A program made the translations under genes and the position numbers. Below, piece by piece: positions 1 through 9,221 of a DNA stretch of 64,000 nucleotides. Location of the stretch: contig NZ_VZDO01000023.1 in assembly GCF_008802405.1 (NCBI RefSeq), positions 1-64,000 of the forward strand, in the 5' to 3' direction. The stretch is from Plantimonas leprariae (lineage in GTDB: Bacteria > Pseudomonadota > Alphaproteobacteria > Rhizobiales > Rhizobiaceae). The notes beneath the pieces are model-generated. The model saw only the letters and a list, made by a program, of their open reading frames with translations, searched no databases and was not told where the DNA came from. The stretch's first letter is position 1. The number at the start of each line of letters is the position of its first letter.

Positions 1-47
1 GCGGCGCAGCTCCCAAGGCGCAGGCAGACGACTGGGAGGAATTCTGA
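1..47 (+). CDS. C-terminal tail of a methyl-accepting chemotaxis protein (partial)
   Basis: Only the last 14 residues are inside the window, in the frame starting at base 3, ending in ...QADDWEEF and a TGA stop. A tryptophan and a phenylalanine spaced as xWxxF at the extreme C-terminus is the tether pentapeptide that binds CheR/CheB on chemoreceptors. This is a family inference from a very short tail. A hairpin about 80 bases downstream fits the end of a transcription unit. Confidence 0.5.
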   Translation, partial: GAAPKAQADDWEEF

Positions 48-123
48 CAACGAAGGGGATGGTCCGCGCATCGCATCGTGCGCGCCCGGACTGATCGCGT
101 TTCGAATTGCGAGAATGCGAAAG

Positions 124-150
124 CGGTGCCGAGCCTCTGGTTCGGCACCG
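124..150 (+). terminator. Probable transcription terminator hairpin
   Basis: Perfect 9-bp arms (CGGTGCCGA and TCGGCACCG) around a 9-base loop, followed by a short pyrimidine run containing TTTT. It lies between the chemoreceptor tail and the next gene, so it most likely ends the chemoreceptor transcript. Confidence 0.5.
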
Positions 151-273
151 GTCGCTTTTCGACGCAGGGGCGCTGTCCCGCAACTTCGGCTCGCTTCCCG
201 TCGTTCGATCGAGCGTATGGAAGCGAGGGCGTGACATGACGATGATGGCTGCCGATTCCAGTGGAGCGGATCG

Positions 274-735
274 ATGATCGCCTCGATCCTCATGGGAATC
301 GTCGCGGGCGCGCGCTCGATGCTGCCGCTGGGCGCCGTCGCGTGGTTGGCGCGGCGTGGCGAACTTCCGAACGACGGTCCGCTGTTCCGGCATCGCCCTT
401 CGGTTCCGGTCGTGGCAGGGGCGACCGCCCTCGCCTTCGGCGAAATCCTCGGCGACAAGTTGGCTTCCGCTCCGGATCGCATCGTTGCGGCGGGAATGAT
501 CGGGCGCGTCTTTACCGGCGCGCTCGCCGGCGCCGCGCTGTCGCATCGCCGCGAAGAGCGTCTCGGGGCGTGCCTCGGCGCGGTCGCGGCGAGCCTGTCC
601 GCCTATGCGACGTTCGATGCGCGGGCTCGCGCGATGCGGCGCTACGGTCAGCGTCCGACCGGCGCGATCGAAGACATCGCGATGGTCGCCTCCGCCGTCG
701 CGATCGCTCTCGCGTTCCGGGAACGGCGCGCATAG
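274..735 (+). CDS. DUF4126 family membrane protein
   Basis: The 153-residue protein opens with a hydrophobic helix and the segment GARSMLPLGAVAW, the conserved N-terminal block of DUF4126 membrane proteins. Further hydrophobic stretches around residues 45-55, 70-85 and 135-148 suggest four membrane spans. The family has no established function. The ATG is preceded by a GGAGCGGATCG stretch that can serve as ribosome binding site. A longer open frame from base 261 is an overlapping shadow with arginine-rich, non-protein-like composition. Confidence 0.7.
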   Translation: MIASILMGIVAGARSMLPLGAVAWLARRGELPNDGPLFRHRPSVPVVAGATALAFGEILGDKLASAPDRIVAAGMIGRVFTGALAGAALSHRREERLGACLGAVAASLSAYATFDARARAMRRYGQRPTGAIEDIAMVASAVAIALAFRERRA

Positions 736-781
736 CCCGGTCGGACCGTCGGGAGCGTTCCTTCCCTTCTGAAGGCTCCGG

Positions 782-961
782 TCAGAACGGCTCCGGAACG
801 TCGCCGAACCGCACCACGACGCCGCCCTCCGGATCGAACACGACGACGCCGGCATAGATGTCGGCCAGACAGCTCGCCGTGTAGCGCGCCTGTTCGCCGT
901 CGGTCTCGGCGATATCCTCGACGGCCTGGGACGAGCCCACCGAAACGTAGCAGCGGATCAC
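782..961 (-). CDS. Small conserved-looking hypothetical protein
   Basis: A 59-residue product from a GTG start, MIRCYVSVGSSQAVEDIAE... ending VRFGDVPEPF. Its composition is balanced, with an alternating hydrophobic pattern (AGVVVF, GGVVV) suggesting a small alpha/beta fold. The same frame is open without a stop upstream to about base 1073, inside the preceding gene, but has no earlier ATG, so start choice is uncertain. It lies just downstream of the 88-residue gene and may be co-transcribed with it. No function can be named. Confidence 0.45.
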   Translation of the reverse strand: MIRCYVSVGSSQAVEDIAETDGEQARYTASCLADIYAGVVVFDPEGGVVVRFGDVPEPF

Positions 962-1040
962 GTAGAACGGGCTCAGCGTTCGCGATTGTTCCCGATCGGC
1001 CGCGCCGGGCAGCGGCTCCCGCCCGTCGGGTCCTGTCGCT

Positions 1041-1307
1041 TCAGTCGACAGCGGCGGAACCGCCGAGATCGGCGACCTCGATCATCACGATATCGCCGAG
1101 CCGGAACGTCGTCTCGTCGTCGGTCTCGACGAGCGCACCGGCCGAGGTGAGCCACTCCACCTTGTCGTCGCTCCAAGGCGCGTCCGGGCCGAGCGCCTTC
1201 GGGCGCGATCCGTGCGAAATGCGGTGCAGATCGTAGATCTTGCCGTCCGACCCTTTCGCGACGAGCAACCTCGTCTCGACGCGCCGCGTTTCCATCGCCG
1301 TCTCCAA
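1041..1307 (-). CDS. Hypothetical protein
   Basis: 88 residues, starting METAMETRRVETRLLVAKGSDGK. The sequence reads as a small beta-rich soluble protein (KIYDLHRISHGS, DIVMIEVADLGG). No catalytic motif or membrane segment is visible and I do not recognise the family. The next reading frame downstream encodes another small protein, so the two probably form a short operon. Confidence 0.5.
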   Translation of the reverse strand: METAMETRRVETRLLVAKGSDGKIYDLHRISHGSRPKALGPDAPWSDDKVEWLTSAGALVETDDETTFRLGDIVMIEVADLGGSAAVD

Positions 1308-1417
1308 ACCTCCACTGAGCGATTCGAGACTGGGAACCTATCCGAAGCCGCCGCCGATGCCAGTGGCAATTTCGTCAATGGGCTTCCGATCTGCGGTCTC
1401 CGCGCCGACCGAATCCG

Positions 1418-2950
1418 TCAGGCGATGCGAACGGGCGTTTGCGGCCGGGACGATCCGGCGGCGGAGAACACGAGCGAGACGATCACCGACACGACGATGT
1501 TGACGACGAGCGCGTAGACCGCCGCGTAGCCGGGTATCGTCAGGCCGAAGAGGTTGAGGGCGTAGGTCGCGTTCTTGAAGGCCTGCAGGTAGGCCATCCA
1601 ACTGCCGAGTACCATGCCGCAGACCCAGCCGATGAGCAGGCCCCAGCCGTTCAGGACGCGCCACCGGAGGCCGAGCACCAGCGACGGCAGGATCTGGCTC
1701 ATCCAAATGCCGCCGAGAAGCTGAAGCTGGATGGCGTATTCGAGCGGCAGCGCGAAGATGAAGACCAACGCGCCGGCCTTGACGATCAGCGACACGAGCT
1801 TCGCCATCCGCGATTCCTCGGCGTCCGTCGCGGTCGGCTTGATGAACTCCCGATAGATGTTGCGCGTCCAGGTGTTGGCCGCCGCGATCGACATGATGGC
1901 GGCCGGCACCAGCGCGCCGATGGCGATCGCGGCAAAGGCGACGCCGACGAACCAGGACGGGAACGTCTCCAAGAAGAGCGCCGGCACCGAGAAGTTGTTG
2001 CCGTAGCGCGCGAAACCATCCGCATAGGCCGGGTTGTCCTTCACGCCGAGGGCAATCGCCATGAAGCCGAGCAGCGCGAGAAGGCCGAGCACCACCGAAT
2101 AGGCCGGCAGGATCGCGGCGTTGCGCCGGATGACCCGCTCGCTCGACGAGGACAGGATGCCGGTCAGCGAATGTGGGTAGAGGAAGAGCGCCAGCGCCGA
2201 GCCGAAGGCGAGCGTCGCATAGGCGCTGTAGGAGCCGAGACTGCCTTCCGGCGGCACGGGCAGCGTCTGCTTCGCGGCCGGAACGGCGGCGAAGATGTTG
2301 CTGAAGCCGCCGAGATGCATCGGCACCACGATGATCGCCGCGATGACGGTGATGTAGATCAGGACGTCCTTCACCACCGCGATCATCGCGGGCGCGCGCA
2401 GGCCGCTCGTATAGGTGAAGGCGGCGAGGATGACGAAGGCGATGATCAGCGGCAGGTCGCCGATGAACCCGCTCGTCTCGATGCCCATCGCGCCGATGAC
2501 CACTTCCATGCCGACGAGCTGCAGCGCGATGTAGGGCATGGTGGCGACGAGCCCGGTCGCCGCGACTGCCAGCGCCAGCCAGCGGTTGGCGAACTCGCTC
2601 TGCACGATGTCGGCGGCGGTAACGCAGTTGCGCTCGCGCGCGATCCGCCAGATGCGCGGGAAGAACAGGTAGAGCAGCGGATAGATCATGATCGTGTAGG
2701 GCACGGCGAAGAAGCCGAGCGCGCCCGCACCGAACATGAGCGCCGGCACCGCCACGAAGGTATAGGCGGTGTAGAGGTCGCCGCCGAGCAGGAACCAGGT
2801 CACGAAGGTGCCGAAGCGCCGGCCGCCGAGCCCCCATTCGTGCAGGAGGTCGAGGTCGCCCTGCCGCCACCGGGCGGCGACGAAGCCGAGCACGGTCACG
2901 AATAGGAAGAGCGCGACGAAGACGACGAGAGCGGTCCAGTTCACGGCCAT
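1418..2950 (-). CDS. Sodium:solute symporter (SSS family), MctP-like
   Basis: About 510 residues and strongly hydrophobic, with around 13 membrane spans. The order of motifs is typical of SSS symporters: an N-terminal helix, then GGRRFGTFVTWFLLGGDLYTAYTF, and a central YTSGLRAPAMIAVVKD block. Closest in character are monocarboxylate/amino-acid permeases of the MctP type, but substrate cannot be read from sequence. ATG at 2950 is preferred over GTG at 2962 because GGAG lies just before it. The DUF3311 gene directly upstream on the same strand is the usual small partner of these permeases. Confidence 0.85.
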   Translation of the reverse strand: MAVNWTALVVFVALFLFVTVLGFVAARWRQGDLDLLHEWGLGGRRFGTFVTWFLLGGDLYTAYTFVAVPALMFGAGALGFFAVPYTIMIYPLLYLFFPRIWRIARERNCVTAADIVQSEFANRWLALAVAATGLVATMPYIALQLVGMEVVIGAMGIETSGFIGDLPLIIAFVILAAFTYTSGLRAPAMIAVVKDVLIYITVIAAIIVVPMHLGGFSNIFAAVPAAKQTLPVPPEGSLGSYSAYATLAFGSALALFLYPHSLTGILSSSSERVIRRNAAILPAYSVVLGLLALLGFMAIALGVKDNPAYADGFARYGNNFSVPALFLETFPSWFVGVAFAAIAIGALVPAAIMSIAAANTWTRNIYREFIKPTATDAEESRMAKLVSLIVKAGALVFIFALPLEYAIQLQLLGGIWMSQILPSLVLGLRWRVLNGWGLLIGWVCGMVLGSWMAYLQAFKNATYALNLFGLTIPGYAAVYALVVNIVVSVIVSLVFSAAGSSRPQTPVRIA

Positions 2951-3023
2951 GAGCGGCTCCACGGGACGGACATTCGGGAAGGCGGGCGATGCGGCGGCCG
3001 GGTCATGACCGGCGGGGTCGTAG

Positions 3024-3257
3024 CTAACGGTGCTCGGCTAGATACACGATGCCGATGATGGCGCCGCACAGCACCACCCAGAGAAGCTGGTACCAGTAGA
3101 ACAGCGGGATCGAGGCGATGCTGGGCTCGATGCTGTCGTAGGACGGCACCCACATCATCGCGGCGAAGGGCAGGAGGAGCAGCCAGCGGAGCTTCGACAC
3201 GCGCCGCACGTCGTCCTCGTGCGCGGCCTCGGTCAGCGGCGGCGGATCGGTCAGCAA
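3024..3257 (-). CDS. DUF3311 small membrane protein, symporter partner
   Basis: A 77-residue protein with two hydrophobic helices: LRWLLLLPFAAMMWVPSYD and YWYQLLWVVLCGAIIGIVYL. This is the DUF3311 pattern, usually encoded next to SSS permeases. The start is taken as TTG at 3257 because a strong AGGAGGG ribosome binding site lies eight bases before it. The same frame is open much further upstream, but that stretch is arginine-rich and not protein-like. The symporter gene follows after about 70 bases. Confidence 0.75.
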   Translation of the reverse strand: MLTDPPPLTEAAHEDDVRRVSKLRWLLLLPFAAMMWVPSYDSIEPSIASIPLFYWYQLLWVVLCGAIIGIVYLAEHR

Positions 3258-3628
3258 ATCGGATTCCCTCCTAGCGCGCCCGGCGCGATCCGGTCTCCCC
3301 TGCCGAATCACGAAGTCGCGAGTCGGGCGAGAGTAGGGAACCGCTTCCGGCGATGCAACCGGAGCGCACACCATGGTGCGAACGGCGACGGCACGCATCG
3401 CAATGCATTGCCGAATATAGCGAATCACGGACGTTTGTAGCTCGTCCCGCGATCGGCCAGGCAGTTTGGAATTGTTATCGTTCGAAGCTCTCCCATCTGC
3501 CGTGCTCGCGATCGCCGCCCCCGGCCCTTGCCGGCATGGACCGGCCTGCCGGCCGCCTCCTGAGCGGCCCCGCCCGCGGATTTTCCGCCGGCTGCGATCG
3601 GCCGAGACGAGAAGGATCGAACGGCAAG
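3258..3628. other. Divergent intergenic region between symporter and pao operons
   Basis: This stretch separates two divergent operons and should hold both promoters. I see no convincing open frame of normal composition and no clear inverted repeat. The part around 3410-3480 is locally AT-richer than its surroundings and is the likeliest promoter zone for paoABC. Confidence 0.4.
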
Positions 3629-4267
3629 ATGGACAATCTCGAACCATTCGAAGTGAACCGACGCGACCTTCTCGTCGGCGCCTCCGCAACGGCGGCGGCG
3701 ATGACCGCGCTGCCGACGATGGCGCGGGCGCAAGGCGCCGCGCCGGACGCCCCGGTGACCGCATCCGTGTCGCTTACCGTGAACGGCGAGCGGCAGGATC
3801 TCGACCTCGACCTTCGCACGACGCTGCTGGATGCCTTGCGCGAGCATCTGAAGCTGACCGGCACGAAGAAGGGCTGCGACCACGGCCAGTGCGGCGCCTG
3901 CACGGTGATCGCCAACGGTAGGCGGATGAACAGCTGCCTGTCGCTCGCCGTGATGCATCAGGGCGACGAGATCACCACGATCGAAGGGCTCGGCACGCCA
4001 GACCACCTCCATCCGATGCAGGCGGCGTTCGTGAAGCACGACGGCTACCAGTGCGGCTACTGCACGCCGGGCCAGATCGTTTCGGCCGTGTCCGTGTTGG
4101 CGGAGGTGAAGGCAGGCGTGCCGAGCCACGTCACCGCCGACCTCACCGCCCGTTCGGAGGCGACGAACGACGAGATGCGCGAGCGGATGAGCGGCAACAT
4201 CTGCCGTTGTGGCGCCTATTCCAACATTCTCGAAGCGATGGCCGAAGTCGCCGGGAGGGACGCATGA
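3629..4267 (+). CDS. paoA: Aldehyde oxidoreductase, [2Fe-2S] subunit with Tat signal
   Basis: 212 residues. The N-terminus carries a twin-arginine signal ([16 protein letters not shown]) ending in an ARAQ cleavage region, so the enzyme is exported folded to the periplasm. A plant-type ferredoxin domain follows with [12 protein letters not shown], then the C-terminal helical [2Fe-2S] domain with CGYCTPG and NICRCGAY. This is the small subunit of the xanthine oxidase family. Combined with the two next genes it matches E. coli PaoABC, which oxidises aromatic aldehydes. ATG 3629 is chosen because it places the Tat motif near the N-terminus; the frame is open further upstream. Confidence 0.88.
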   Translation: MDNLEPFEVNRRDLLVGASATAAAMTALPTMARAQGAAPDAPVTASVSLTVNGERQDLDLDLRTTLLDALREHLKLTGTKKGCDHGQCGACTVIANGRRMNSCLSLAVMHQGDEITTIEGLGTPDHLHPMQAAFVKHDGYQCGYCTPGQIVSAVSVLAEVKAGVPSHVTADLTARSEATNDEMRERMSGNICRCGAYSNILEAMAEVAGRDA

Positions 4268-5214
4268 AGCCCTTCACCTACGAGCGGGCGACCTCGCCCG
4301 CGGCGGCCGCCGCCGCCGCTGCCTCCCGACCGAACGCGAAGTTCATAGCGGGCGGCACCAACCTTCTCGATCTGATGAAGCTGGAGATCGAGACGCCGCA
4401 GCATCTCGTCGACGTCAACGGGCTCGGCCTCGACAAAATCGAGGCGACGCCGGAAGGCGGCCTCAGGGTCGGCGCTCTCGTCCGCAACACCGACCTCGCG
4501 GCGCACGAGACGGTGCGGCGCGACTATGGCGTCCTGACGCGGGCGATCGTCGCCGGCGCGTCGGGCCAGCTTCGCAACCGCGCGACGACGGCGGGCAACC
4601 TCCTGCAGCGGACGCGCTGCCCGTACTTCTACGACACCAACATGCCCTGCAACAAACGGACGCCCGGCTCCGGCTGCTCCGCGATCCACGGCATCTCGCG
4701 CCAGCTCGCCGTGGTCGGTTCCAGCGACCGGTGCATCGCGACCTTTCCGGGCGACATGGCTGTGGCGATGCGTGCGCTCGACGCGACCGTCGAGACCGTC
4801 GCGCCGGACGGCAAGACGCGTCGGATCCCCATCGCCGACTTCCACCGCCTGCCGGGCGACGCGCCGGAACGCGACAACGTCCTGGGAAAGGGCGAGTTGA
4901 TCACCGCCGTGACGCTGCCGAAGCCCCTCGGCGGCAAGCATTTCTACCGCAAGGTCCGGGACCGCGCCTCCTACGCCTTCGCGCTCGTCTCGGTCGCGGC
5001 CGTGATCCAGCCGGACGGCTCGGGCGCCGTCGCGGTCGGCGGCGTCGCCCACAAGCCTTGGCGCATGGCGGCAGCAGAGGCGGAATTGCCTCGCGGCGCG
5101 AAGCCGGTAGCCGAACGCCTGTTCGCCGACGCGCGGCCAACCGAAGAGAACCGGTTCAAGATCCCGCTGGCCGAACGAGCGCTCGGCTCGGTCCTCAACG
5201 AAGCGAGGGGCTGA
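4264..5214 (+). CDS. paoB: Aldehyde oxidoreductase, FAD-binding subunit
   Basis: 316 residues with the FAD-binding block [15 protein letters not shown] and the central [21 protein letters not shown] typical of CO-dehydrogenase medium-subunit proteins. Cysteines at about residues 119, 129 and 138, in [11 protein letters not shown] and GSGC, form an inserted loop like the extra [4Fe-4S] site of PaoB. The gene overlaps paoA by ATGA, so translation is probably coupled. Confidence 0.88.
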   Translation: MKPFTYERATSPAAAAAAAASRPNAKFIAGGTNLLDLMKLEIETPQHLVDVNGLGLDKIEATPEGGLRVGALVRNTDLAAHETVRRDYGVLTRAIVAGASGQLRNRATTAGNLLQRTRCPYFYDTNMPCNKRTPGSGCSAIHGISRQLAVVGSSDRCIATFPGDMAVAMRALDATVETVAPDGKTRRIPIADFHRLPGDAPERDNVLGKGELITAVTLPKPLGGKHFYRKVRDRASYAFALVSVAAVIQPDGSGAVAVGGVAHKPWRMAAAEAELPRGAKPVAERLFADARPTEENRFKIPLAERALGSVLNEARG

Positions 5215-5219
5215 TCGCC

Positions 5220-7442
5220 ATGAAGTTCGACACCCCCGCCACCACGAACCCGATCGACGCGATGAAGGCGGTCGGGCAGCCGGCCGACCGCGTCGAGGGA
5301 CGGTTCAAGGTCAGCGGCACCGCCCCTTACGCCTACGAGCGCCACGACCTCGGGCCCGACACCGCCTACGGCTATGTCGTCGCGGCCGGCATCGGCAAAG
5401 GCCGCGTCGCCGCGATGCGTCTCGACGAGGCCCGCCGCGCGCCGGGCGTCCTCGGCATCGTCACGGCGGAGAATGCCGGCCCGCTCGGCAAGGGGAAGCG
5501 CAACTTCGCCAAGCTTCTCGGCGGCCCCGACGTCGACCACTACCATCAGGCCCTGGCTCTCGTCGTCGCTCGCACCTTCGAGGAAGCGCGTACGGGTGCC
5601 GGCCTCGTGCGCGTCGAGTACGAGCGGACGGACGGCAGGTTCGATCTCGCCGCGCTCGCGAACACGGCGCCCGCGGTCGAGGGCAGCAGCGGCGAAGGCA
5701 GCGAGGCGCCGCCGGTCGGCGGCGTCGGCGACTTCGAGGGTGCCTTCGCCCGCGCTCCGGTCCAGCTCGACCAGCGCTACACGACGCCGGACCAGAGCCA
5801 TTCCGCCATGGAGCCGCAGGCCTCAATCGCCCGCTGGGACGGCGAGAAGCTGACGCTCTGGACCTCGAACCAGATGGTGCATTGGGGCGTCGTCGATCTC
5901 GCCGCGACGCTGAAAATTCCCGAGGAGAACATCCACCTCGCCAGCCCCTACGTCGGCGGCGGTTTCGGCGGTAAGCTGTTCCTCCGGGCCGACGCGCTGC
6001 TCGCCGCGCTCGGCGCGCGCCTCGTGAAACGCCCGGTGAAGGTGGCGCTGACGCGGCCGACCATCGCCAACAACACGACGCACCGGCCCGCCACGATCCA
6101 GCGCATCCGCATCGGTGCGGAGCGCGATGGGCGCATCGTCGCGATCGGGCACGATTCGACCTCGGGCAACGTCGCGAAGGGCCGGCCGGAGACGGCGGTC
6201 GCGCAGACGCAGATGCTCTATGCCGGCGCGAACCGCATGACGGCGATGCGCCTCGCCGAGATGGACTTGCCCGAAGGCAACGCCATGCGCGCGCCCGGCG
6301 AGGCGCCCGGCCTGATGGCGCTGGAGATCGCCATGGACGAGATGGCGGAAAAGCTCGGGATGGACCCGATCGAGTTCCGCATCCTGAACGACACCCAGGT
6401 CGATCCCGGCAAGCCGGAGCGGCGTTTCTCGCGCCGGCATCTCGTGGATTGCCTGCGCGACGGCTCGGAACGCTTCGGCTGGGCAAACCGCAACGCCACG
6501 CCGGGCGCGACGCGCGACGGGCGCTGGTTGGTCGGGATGGGCGTCGCGGCGGGTTTCCGCGACAGCCCGGTCCAGACCTCCGGCGCGCGGGTGCGGCTCG
6601 GTCGCGACGGGGTCGCGACCGTCGAGACCGACATGACCGATATCGGCACCGGCTCCTACACGATCATCGCGCAGACCGCCGCCGAGATGCTGGGCCTGCC
6701 GATCGAACGCGTCGCGGTCTCGCTCGGCGACTCCGCCTTTCCCGTTTCGGCGGGCTCCGGCGGCCAGTGGGGCGCGAACTCCTCAACCGCCGGCGTCTAC
6801 GCGGCCTGCGCGAAGCTCCGCGAGGAGATCGGTCGGCGGCTCGGCTTCGACGCCACCGACGACCTCGTCTTCGCGAACGGCGAGGTGCGCTCCGGCAACC
6901 GCAGCGTGCCGCTGGCGGATGCGGCGAAGGACGGCGACCTCGCGGCCGAGGACAAGATCGAGTTCGGCGACCTCGACAAAAAGTACCAGCAGTCGACCTT
7001 CGCGGCGCATTTCGTCGAGCTCGGCGTCGACGCCTATACGGGCGAAACGCGCCTGCGGCGGACGCTCTCGGTCTGCGACGCCGGCCGCATCCTCAACCCG
7101 AAGACGGCGAGGAGCCAGGTGATCGGGGCGATCGTGATGGGCATCGGCGGCGCGCTGACGGAGGAGCTCGCCGTCGACAAGCGGCACGGCTTCTTCGTCA
7201 ACCACGACCTCGCTTCCTACGAGGTGCCGGTCCATGCCGACATTCCGCGCCAGGACGTCGTCTTCCTCGATACGCCGGATTCGACCTCCTCGCCGATGAA
7301 GGCGAAGGGCGTCGGCGAGCTCGGCCTCTGCGGTGTGGGCGCGGCGGTCGCCAACGCCGTCTACAACGCCACCGGCATCCGGGTGCGCGACTACCCGATC
7401 ACGCCGGAGAAGCTGATCGGCGAGCTGCCGCAGGTGGCGTGA
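5220..7442 (+). CDS. paoC: Aldehyde oxidoreductase, molybdenum cofactor-binding subunit
   Basis: 740 residues, the usual size for the large subunit of this family. Features in order: N-terminal VEGRFKVSGTAPYAYE, the molybdopterin-binding YVGGGFGGK, GEAPGLMALEIAMDE, and near the C-terminus KGVGELGLCGVG, where the Glu corresponds to the catalytic base of xanthine oxidase family enzymes. It starts five bases after paoB stops. The PaoC chaperone PaoD and other XdhC-type maturation genes are not in the window, so maturation must rely on genes elsewhere. Confidence 0.9.
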   Translation: MKFDTPATTNPIDAMKAVGQPADRVEGRFKVSGTAPYAYERHDLGPDTAYGYVVAAGIGKGRVAAMRLDEARRAPGVLGIVTAENAGPLGKGKRNFAKLLGGPDVDHYHQALALVVARTFEEARTGAGLVRVEYERTDGRFDLAALANTAPAVEGSSGEGSEAPPVGGVGDFEGAFARAPVQLDQRYTTPDQSHSAMEPQASIARWDGEKLTLWTSNQMVHWGVVDLAATLKIPEENIHLASPYVGGGFGGKLFLRADALLAALGARLVKRPVKVALTRPTIANNTTHRPATIQRIRIGAERDGRIVAIGHDSTSGNVAKGRPETAVAQTQMLYAGANRMTAMRLAEMDLPEGNAMRAPGEAPGLMALEIAMDEMAEKLGMDPIEFRILNDTQVDPGKPERRFSRRHLVDCLRDGSERFGWANRNATPGATRDGRWLVGMGVAAGFRDSPVQTSGARVRLGRDGVATVETDMTDIGTGSYTIIAQTAAEMLGLPIERVAVSLGDSAFPVSAGSGGQWGANSSTAGVYAACAKLREEIGRRLGFDATDDLVFANGEVRSGNRSVPLADAAKDGDLAAEDKIEFGDLDKKYQQSTFAAHFVELGVDAYTGETRLRRTLSVCDAGRILNPKTARSQVIGAIVMGIGGALTEELAVDKRHGFFVNHDLASYEVPVHADIPRQDVVFLDTPDSTSSPMKAKGVGELGLCGVGAAVANAVYNATGIRVRDYPITPEKLIGELPQVA

Positions 7443-7452
7443 CGCTCGGGGT

Positions 7453-8493
7453 TCAGGCGGGCGTGGGAATCTCCGCCGAGGCGTCCTCGATGAGGCGCGT
7501 CGGCGTGAAGCCCTCGAAATAGGTCCGCAGGTCCGCCGAGGACTGGAGCAGCCGCTCGATCTCGCGGGGATGCAGCGCGCGGTCGCCGAACCATGGAAAG
7601 CGCTTGGCGGAGAAGCAGTCGACCAGCCAGTCCACCACCGCGCGGTGGCGCGCGGTCTTGACGACCTCCGGGTGCACCGCGAGCCAAACGCCCACCTTCG
7701 CGCCAAGGTCGATGTCGACCGGCACCAGGTCGCCGCCGATGGCGGTGGCATAGTTCGGCAGCATGCCGAGACCGGCACCCTTGGCGATCGCCCAGTACTG
7801 CGCGCTGGCGAAGTTCGTTCGGACGCGTACCATCCGCTCGGCGATCTCGGGCGTGAAGATGTCGGCAAGGCCGTAACCGCCGAACTGCTCCATCTCCTGC
7901 GCGATGATGCGATGGTCGGCGAGTTCGGCGACGCTGCCCGGCAGGCCGAAACGCTCGGCGTAGCTGCGCCCGGCGAACATGTTGAGGTGGATGGTGCCGA
8001 GACGGCGCTTCAGGAGTTCCGGGGCGGTCGGCTCGGTGAGCTGGATCGAGATGTCCGCTTCCAGACGAAGGACGTCGACCGAGCGAAGCGCGCATTGCAG
8101 GTTCACCCGGATATCGCGACCGCGGTTTTCCAGGAAGTTCACGAGCTGCGGCAGGAGCCAGAACGTACCGATGCCCTCGGTCACCGCCAGATGCACCGAT
8201 CCGCTCATCGTGTCGGCGGCGGACTGCGCGACGCGCCAGAGGTCCGACACCGATTGCTCGACATGGCGGGCCGAGCTTGCCAGCCGCCGCCCTTCGGCCG
8301 TCAGCCGGGCGCCGCCGACGTCGCGATAGAAGAGCTTGAAGCCGAGCTGATCCTCCAGCCGCTCGATGCCGAGCTTCACCGTGCTCTGGCTGCATCCGAG
8401 GTCGGCAGCCGCCTGCCGGAAGCTCTGCCGTTCGGCCACCGCCAGGAAGATGCGGATGCCGTTCCAGTCCATCCCGTCGGGCACGTGTTCCAT
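7453..8493 (-). CDS. LysR family transcriptional regulator
   Basis: 346 residues with an N-terminal winged helix-turn-helix (IFLAVAERQSFRQAAADLGCSQSTVKLGIERLE). The C-terminal effector domain is LysR-like with some divergence (QYWAIAKGAGLGMLPNYA). It converges on paoC with only ten bases between stops, and diverges from the acyltransferase gene to its right, which is the more likely local target. An internal ATG at MDWNG is an alternative start. Confidence 0.8.
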   Translation of the reverse strand: MEHVPDGMDWNGIRIFLAVAERQSFRQAAADLGCSQSTVKLGIERLEDQLGFKLFYRDVGGARLTAEGRRLASSARHVEQSVSDLWRVAQSAADTMSGSVHLAVTEGIGTFWLLPQLVNFLENRGRDIRVNLQCALRSVDVLRLEADISIQLTEPTAPELLKRRLGTIHLNMFAGRSYAERFGLPGSVAELADHRIIAQEMEQFGGYGLADIFTPEIAERMVRVRTNFASAQYWAIAKGAGLGMLPNYATAIGGDLVPVDIDLGAKVGVWLAVHPEVVKTARHRAVVDWLVDCFSAKRFPWFGDRALHPREIERLLQSSADLRTYFEGFTPTRLIEDASAEIPTPA

Positions 8494-8550
8494 TTATCGA
8501 ACGCCCCGCATCCGTCTTTGGTGCATGCAACCGACCGATTGCTAGTTAAC

Positions 8551-8576
8551 GAAATCTCCACAACTTAGGAGATTTC
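8551..8576. promoter_or_regulatory. Inverted repeat overlapping the ribosome binding site of the GNAT gene
   Basis: Perfect 9-bp arms GAAATCTCC and GGAGATTTC separated by eight bases, ending four bases before the ATG at 8580. The right arm contains the Shine-Dalgarno TAGGAG, so in RNA the hairpin would hide it, while in DNA the repeat could be an operator for the divergent LysR gene. Confidence 0.5.
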
Positions 8577-8579
8577 TCA

Positions 8580-9221
8580 ATGGCCTTCGCCCAAGAAGAT
8601 TTCTCGTCCGCCGCGTCGGGCGCGCCATCGCATATCGCCGCACGCCGGGCGCCGCGCTTCAACACGAACGATGCCGAGCACAAGGGGACGGGCATCGCCG
8701 TGGTGCACGGCATGGACGACCTGATGAAGGTCGTGGCCATCCGCTCGGCGGTATTCATGGGCGAGGAGAAGTTCGCCTTCGCCCAGCAGTTCGACGGCAA
8801 CGACTTCTGCGCGACGCATCTCCTCTACAGTGTCGACGGCGAGCCCGCCGCCTGCATGCGCATCCGCTTCTTCGGCGATTTCGCCAAGATGGAGAGACTG
8901 GCCGTCAGGCGCGAGTTCCGCCGCTCGCGCATCGCCTTCCAGCTCGTGCGGGCCAGCGTCGATCTCTGCCGCGCCAAGGGCTATCGCCGTATCTACGGCC
9001 ACGCCAAAGTCGACAAGCTCGATTTCTGGCAGCATTTCGGCTTCAAGATCAAGGACAACGGCGAGCCTTTCGAGATGGCGGGCTATCTCTGCGTCGAGAT
9101 GGTCGAGGAAGTCGAGCCGTTCGACGACGCCATCCGGCTCGGCGAGGACCCGATCCGCACCATCCGGCCGGAAGGAGCCTGGGACGAGCCGGGCATTCTG
9201 GAACGCGAGGTCGGCTTCTGA
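8580..9221 (+). CDS. GNAT family N-acetyltransferase
   Basis: 213 residues. The core shows GNAT elements: a first strand IAVVHGMDDLMKVVAIRSAVF, strand LLYSVDGEPAACMRIRF, the acetyl-CoA loop region MERLAVRREFRRSRIAFQLV, and late DFWQHFGFK. The N-terminal 35 residues and C-terminal 25 residues extend beyond the domain. The substrate is unknown. The stop overlaps the start of the next small gene (ATGA), implying an operon. The upstream hairpin suggests translational or operator control. Confidence 0.75.
   Translation: MAFAQEDFSSAASGAPSHIAARRAPRFNTNDAEHKGTGIAVVHGMDDLMKVVAIRSAVFMGEEKFAFAQQFDGNDFCATHLLYSVDGEPAACMRIRFFGDFAKMERLAVRREFRRSRIAFQLVRASVDLCRAKGYRRIYGHAKVDKLDFWQHFGFKIKDNGEPFEMAGYLCVEMVEEVEPFDDAIRLGEDPIRTIRPEGAWDEPGILEREVGF

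Noticed and set aside
1439-2905. Plus-strand open frame of nearly 490 codons
   Set aside because: Antisense to the symporter gene, with charged repeat-like composition; a GC shadow.
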